Shown here piece by piece: positions 22,030-23,185 of a DNA stretch of 23,185 nt. The DNA lies in the IMG/VR virus record IMGVR_UViG_3300024262_000255, positions 1 through 23,185 of that record. One strand, written 5' to 3'. A program made the position numbers and the translations under genes. The stretch comes from a virus. The stretch's first letter is position 1, and each line of letters opens with the position of its first letter. The notes under the pieces were generated by a model. It was not told the DNA's origin, did not search any database, and worked only from the letters and a program-made list of their open reading frames with translations.

Positions 22030-22671
22030 ATGGCACAGAACACAAATATTAAAAAAAATATCAAATTTTCAAATTCGGATAACATTCTAATTGATTTAGG
22101 TGTTGGGGTATCACAACCTGGGTTTCAGGTTGTGATAGGTGGTATAGTACGACCCGACTTAATTGATCGAGTTGTTTTAGATGATGTAAGTCCTGACCAG
22201 AAATTCACAATATATTTAAAGTCTTCTCAGAGTGGTAGGGTTCAGGTTTTTGAGGATGATCGTATGTTTGTGGGGCTCCCTACGCCTGCCCAGTCTTTAG
22301 AGTTAAAAAACGGGCGTGTTGGCTGGTCTTACTCTCGATCTTTTGGGGATAGTGATAGAGATTACTCAGAAGGTAGATATACATCGTGGAGCGTATTGGC
22401 TTCTTTTATTTTCCCCGGGACTGCTGAAGTGACGCCAGCAAAATTATCTGCTGTGTTATCCCGGAGTCATTCTTCTGGAACGTCATATGTTCGAATGATT
22501 GATATGGGAACCGGGTTGGAAATTTGTAGTTTAAATTACACAGAAAAAGACAAATCTACGTATTTATCAACAACCCTTTCGAATCTGCCTATTGGTGAGT
22601 CTATTTTTGAGATCCAAGGCAAGAGATCAGGTTCTGGACGGGCACGTATTCACTTTATTGGATTAAAGTAA
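22030..22671 (+). CDS. Unknown structural protein of fibre operon
   Basis: 213 aa, ATG 22030 one nt after the previous stop, with GGGGAG about 10 nt upstream. Predicted mostly beta: two halves with alternating strands (GFQVVIGGIVRPDLIDRVVL; TSYVRMIDMGTGLEICSLNY) and a closing strand RARIHFIGLK. There are no catalytic motifs. The composition and place between fibre genes suggest a virion component such as a fibre-associated jelly-roll or carbohydrate-binding domain. Not recognised. Confidence 0.65.
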   Translation: MAQNTNIKKNIKFSNSDNILIDLGVGVSQPGFQVVIGGIVRPDLIDRVVLDDVSPDQKFTIYLKSSQSGRVQVFEDDRMFVGLPTPAQSLELKNGRVGWSYSRSFGDSDRDYSEGRYTSWSVLASFIFPGTAEVTPAKLSAVLSRSHSSGTSYVRMIDMGTGLEICSLNYTEKDKSTYLSTTLSNLPIGESIFEIQGKRSGSGRARIHFIGLK

Positions 22672-22690
22672 TTTTTGGGAGTATTTAAGT

Positions 22691-23185
22691 ATGTCGGATT
22701 TGATTAAATATAGAATACACTGTGACACAGATGACGTTGAGGAATTTGTGTGGCTTGAGGACTCAGAACCTGTACCAACAACGTGTCCTACGAATACAGC
22801 ACACACCGTAACGCAGACGGCTGTAATCGAAGAAGTTCAGACAAAGGAACTCCGAAAAACTTCTGACAATCGTCAAATTGTGGCCATTGAGAAATCTGAA
22901 GGTTCCAGGTTAACCCAAGTATCTCATGATTGGATCGATAGAACGACATGGTATGGGTCTGCGGTGAGAAGGGTTGACCAAGCAGGAGTGGTATTAACTG
23001 AGTTATCAGCGCCTCCAGGGTCTCCTTCGGTGCGCGATGCATATCATGTGGGCGCAGGGGCCACGGGGGCTTGGGCAGGTCAGGATGGAAAGATTGCTCA
23101 GTGGATTTCAGGGGCTTGGAAGTTTATAACGTTGCCAGAGGGGTGGACATTTGCGGCAGATAAGGCTTATGTCCACCCCTCTGGC
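22691..23185 (+). CDS. Tail protein with DUF2793-like C-terminal region, 3' partial
   Basis: At least 165 aa, open to the window end. ATG 22691 follows GGGAG. The N-terminal half has TCPTNTAHTVTQTAVIEEVQ, resembling segments of other phage tail-associated proteins. The second half (PPGSPSVRDAYHVGAGATGA, then WAGQDGKIAQW and WKFITLPEGWTF) matches the pattern of DUF2793 fibre domains, in which glycine- and tryptophan-rich strands repeat. The final 17 bases (VHPSG codons) belong to the right fold-back arm and are probably not native, so the true gene continues beyond. No later gene can be assessed. Confidence 0.75.
   Translation, partial: MSDLIKYRIHCDTDDVEEFVWLEDSEPVPTTCPTNTAHTVTQTAVIEEVQTKELRKTSDNRQIVAIEKSEGSRLTQVSHDWIDRTTWYGSAVRRVDQAGVVLTELSAPPGSPSVRDAYHVGAGATGAWAGQDGKIAQWISGAWKFITLPEGWTFAADKAYVHPSG
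23134..23185. repeat. Terminal fold-back inverted repeat, right end
   Basis: Positions 23134-23150 and 23169-23185 are exact reverse complements (17 bp) with an 18-nt loop. The left arm fits a DUF2793-like domain (PEGWTF), so it is the native copy. The window stops exactly at the arm's end, mirroring the left end. I infer a chimeric contig end. Confidence 0.9.

Noticed and set aside
22788-23042. 84-aa minus-strand frame near the right end
   Set aside because: It lies within the + strand DUF2793-like partial gene, which has a good ribosome site and a family-like pattern.
1-23185. Linear genome with hairpin telomeres
   Set aside because: The fold-backs have long unpaired loops, differ in arm sequence, and lie within protein-coding frames; no protelomerase gene is seen.

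Overview
This 23.2 kb window reads as part of a tailed double-stranded DNA phage (Caudoviricetes). All 29 protein genes I can support lie on the + strand. They are tightly packed, often with ATGA or TAATG overlaps, and most have purine-rich Shine-Dalgarno sites. The set includes a DnaB-type helicase, an SbcCD (gp46/gp47)-like nuclease pair, a RusA resolvase, a large terminase, nucleotide-metabolism enzymes and tail-fibre proteins. No integrase, repressor, tRNA, rRNA or CRISPR array was seen. The host cannot be named; the sequence only shows that it uses SD sites and probably sigma70-like promoters.

Layout. Positions 1-1468 hold two tandem paralogues of an alanine-rich protein built on 12-bp (tetrapeptide) repeats. 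Positions 1546-4199 hold a J-domain protein, an unknown protein and the replicative helicase. Positions 4212-10192 form a recombination/repair block: SbcD-like nuclease, coiled-coil protein, dCTP deaminase, unknown, SbcC-like ATPase, unknown and RusA. Positions 10205-12534 hold a mini zinc protein, a NYN-fold protein with a degraded active-site motif and the GpA-type terminase large subunit. Positions 12636-16557 hold small unknown proteins, thymidylate synthase and a membrane-anchored coiled-coil protein, closed by a strong terminator at about 16603-16669. Positions 16691-18165 hold an orphan MqsA-like zinc domain, a beta-class DNA methyltransferase and dihydrofolate reductase. After a 229-bp control region (C-tract iterons plus a strong extended -10 promoter), positions 18395-23185 hold five tail-fibre/structural genes that share modules.

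How the genes fit together: dCTP deaminase, thymidylate synthase and DHFR supply dTMP. The J-domain protein, the unknown at 2067 and the helicase probably form the replication start complex. SbcCD plus RusA process recombination intermediates and branched DNA before packaging by the terminase. The fibre operon has its own promoter.

Two features stand out beyond gene content. A palindromic element with core CTTTAGACTCTAAAC (or its reverse) recurs seven times, always at or near gene 3' ends; two copies supply the stop codon and two keep perfect symmetry with swapped base pairs. Both ends of the window are fold-back inverted repeats (31 bp and 17 bp arms) inside open reading frames, which I read as probable amplification or assembly chimeras rather than natural genome ends. 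The first and last genes are therefore partial and their outermost bases should not be trusted.
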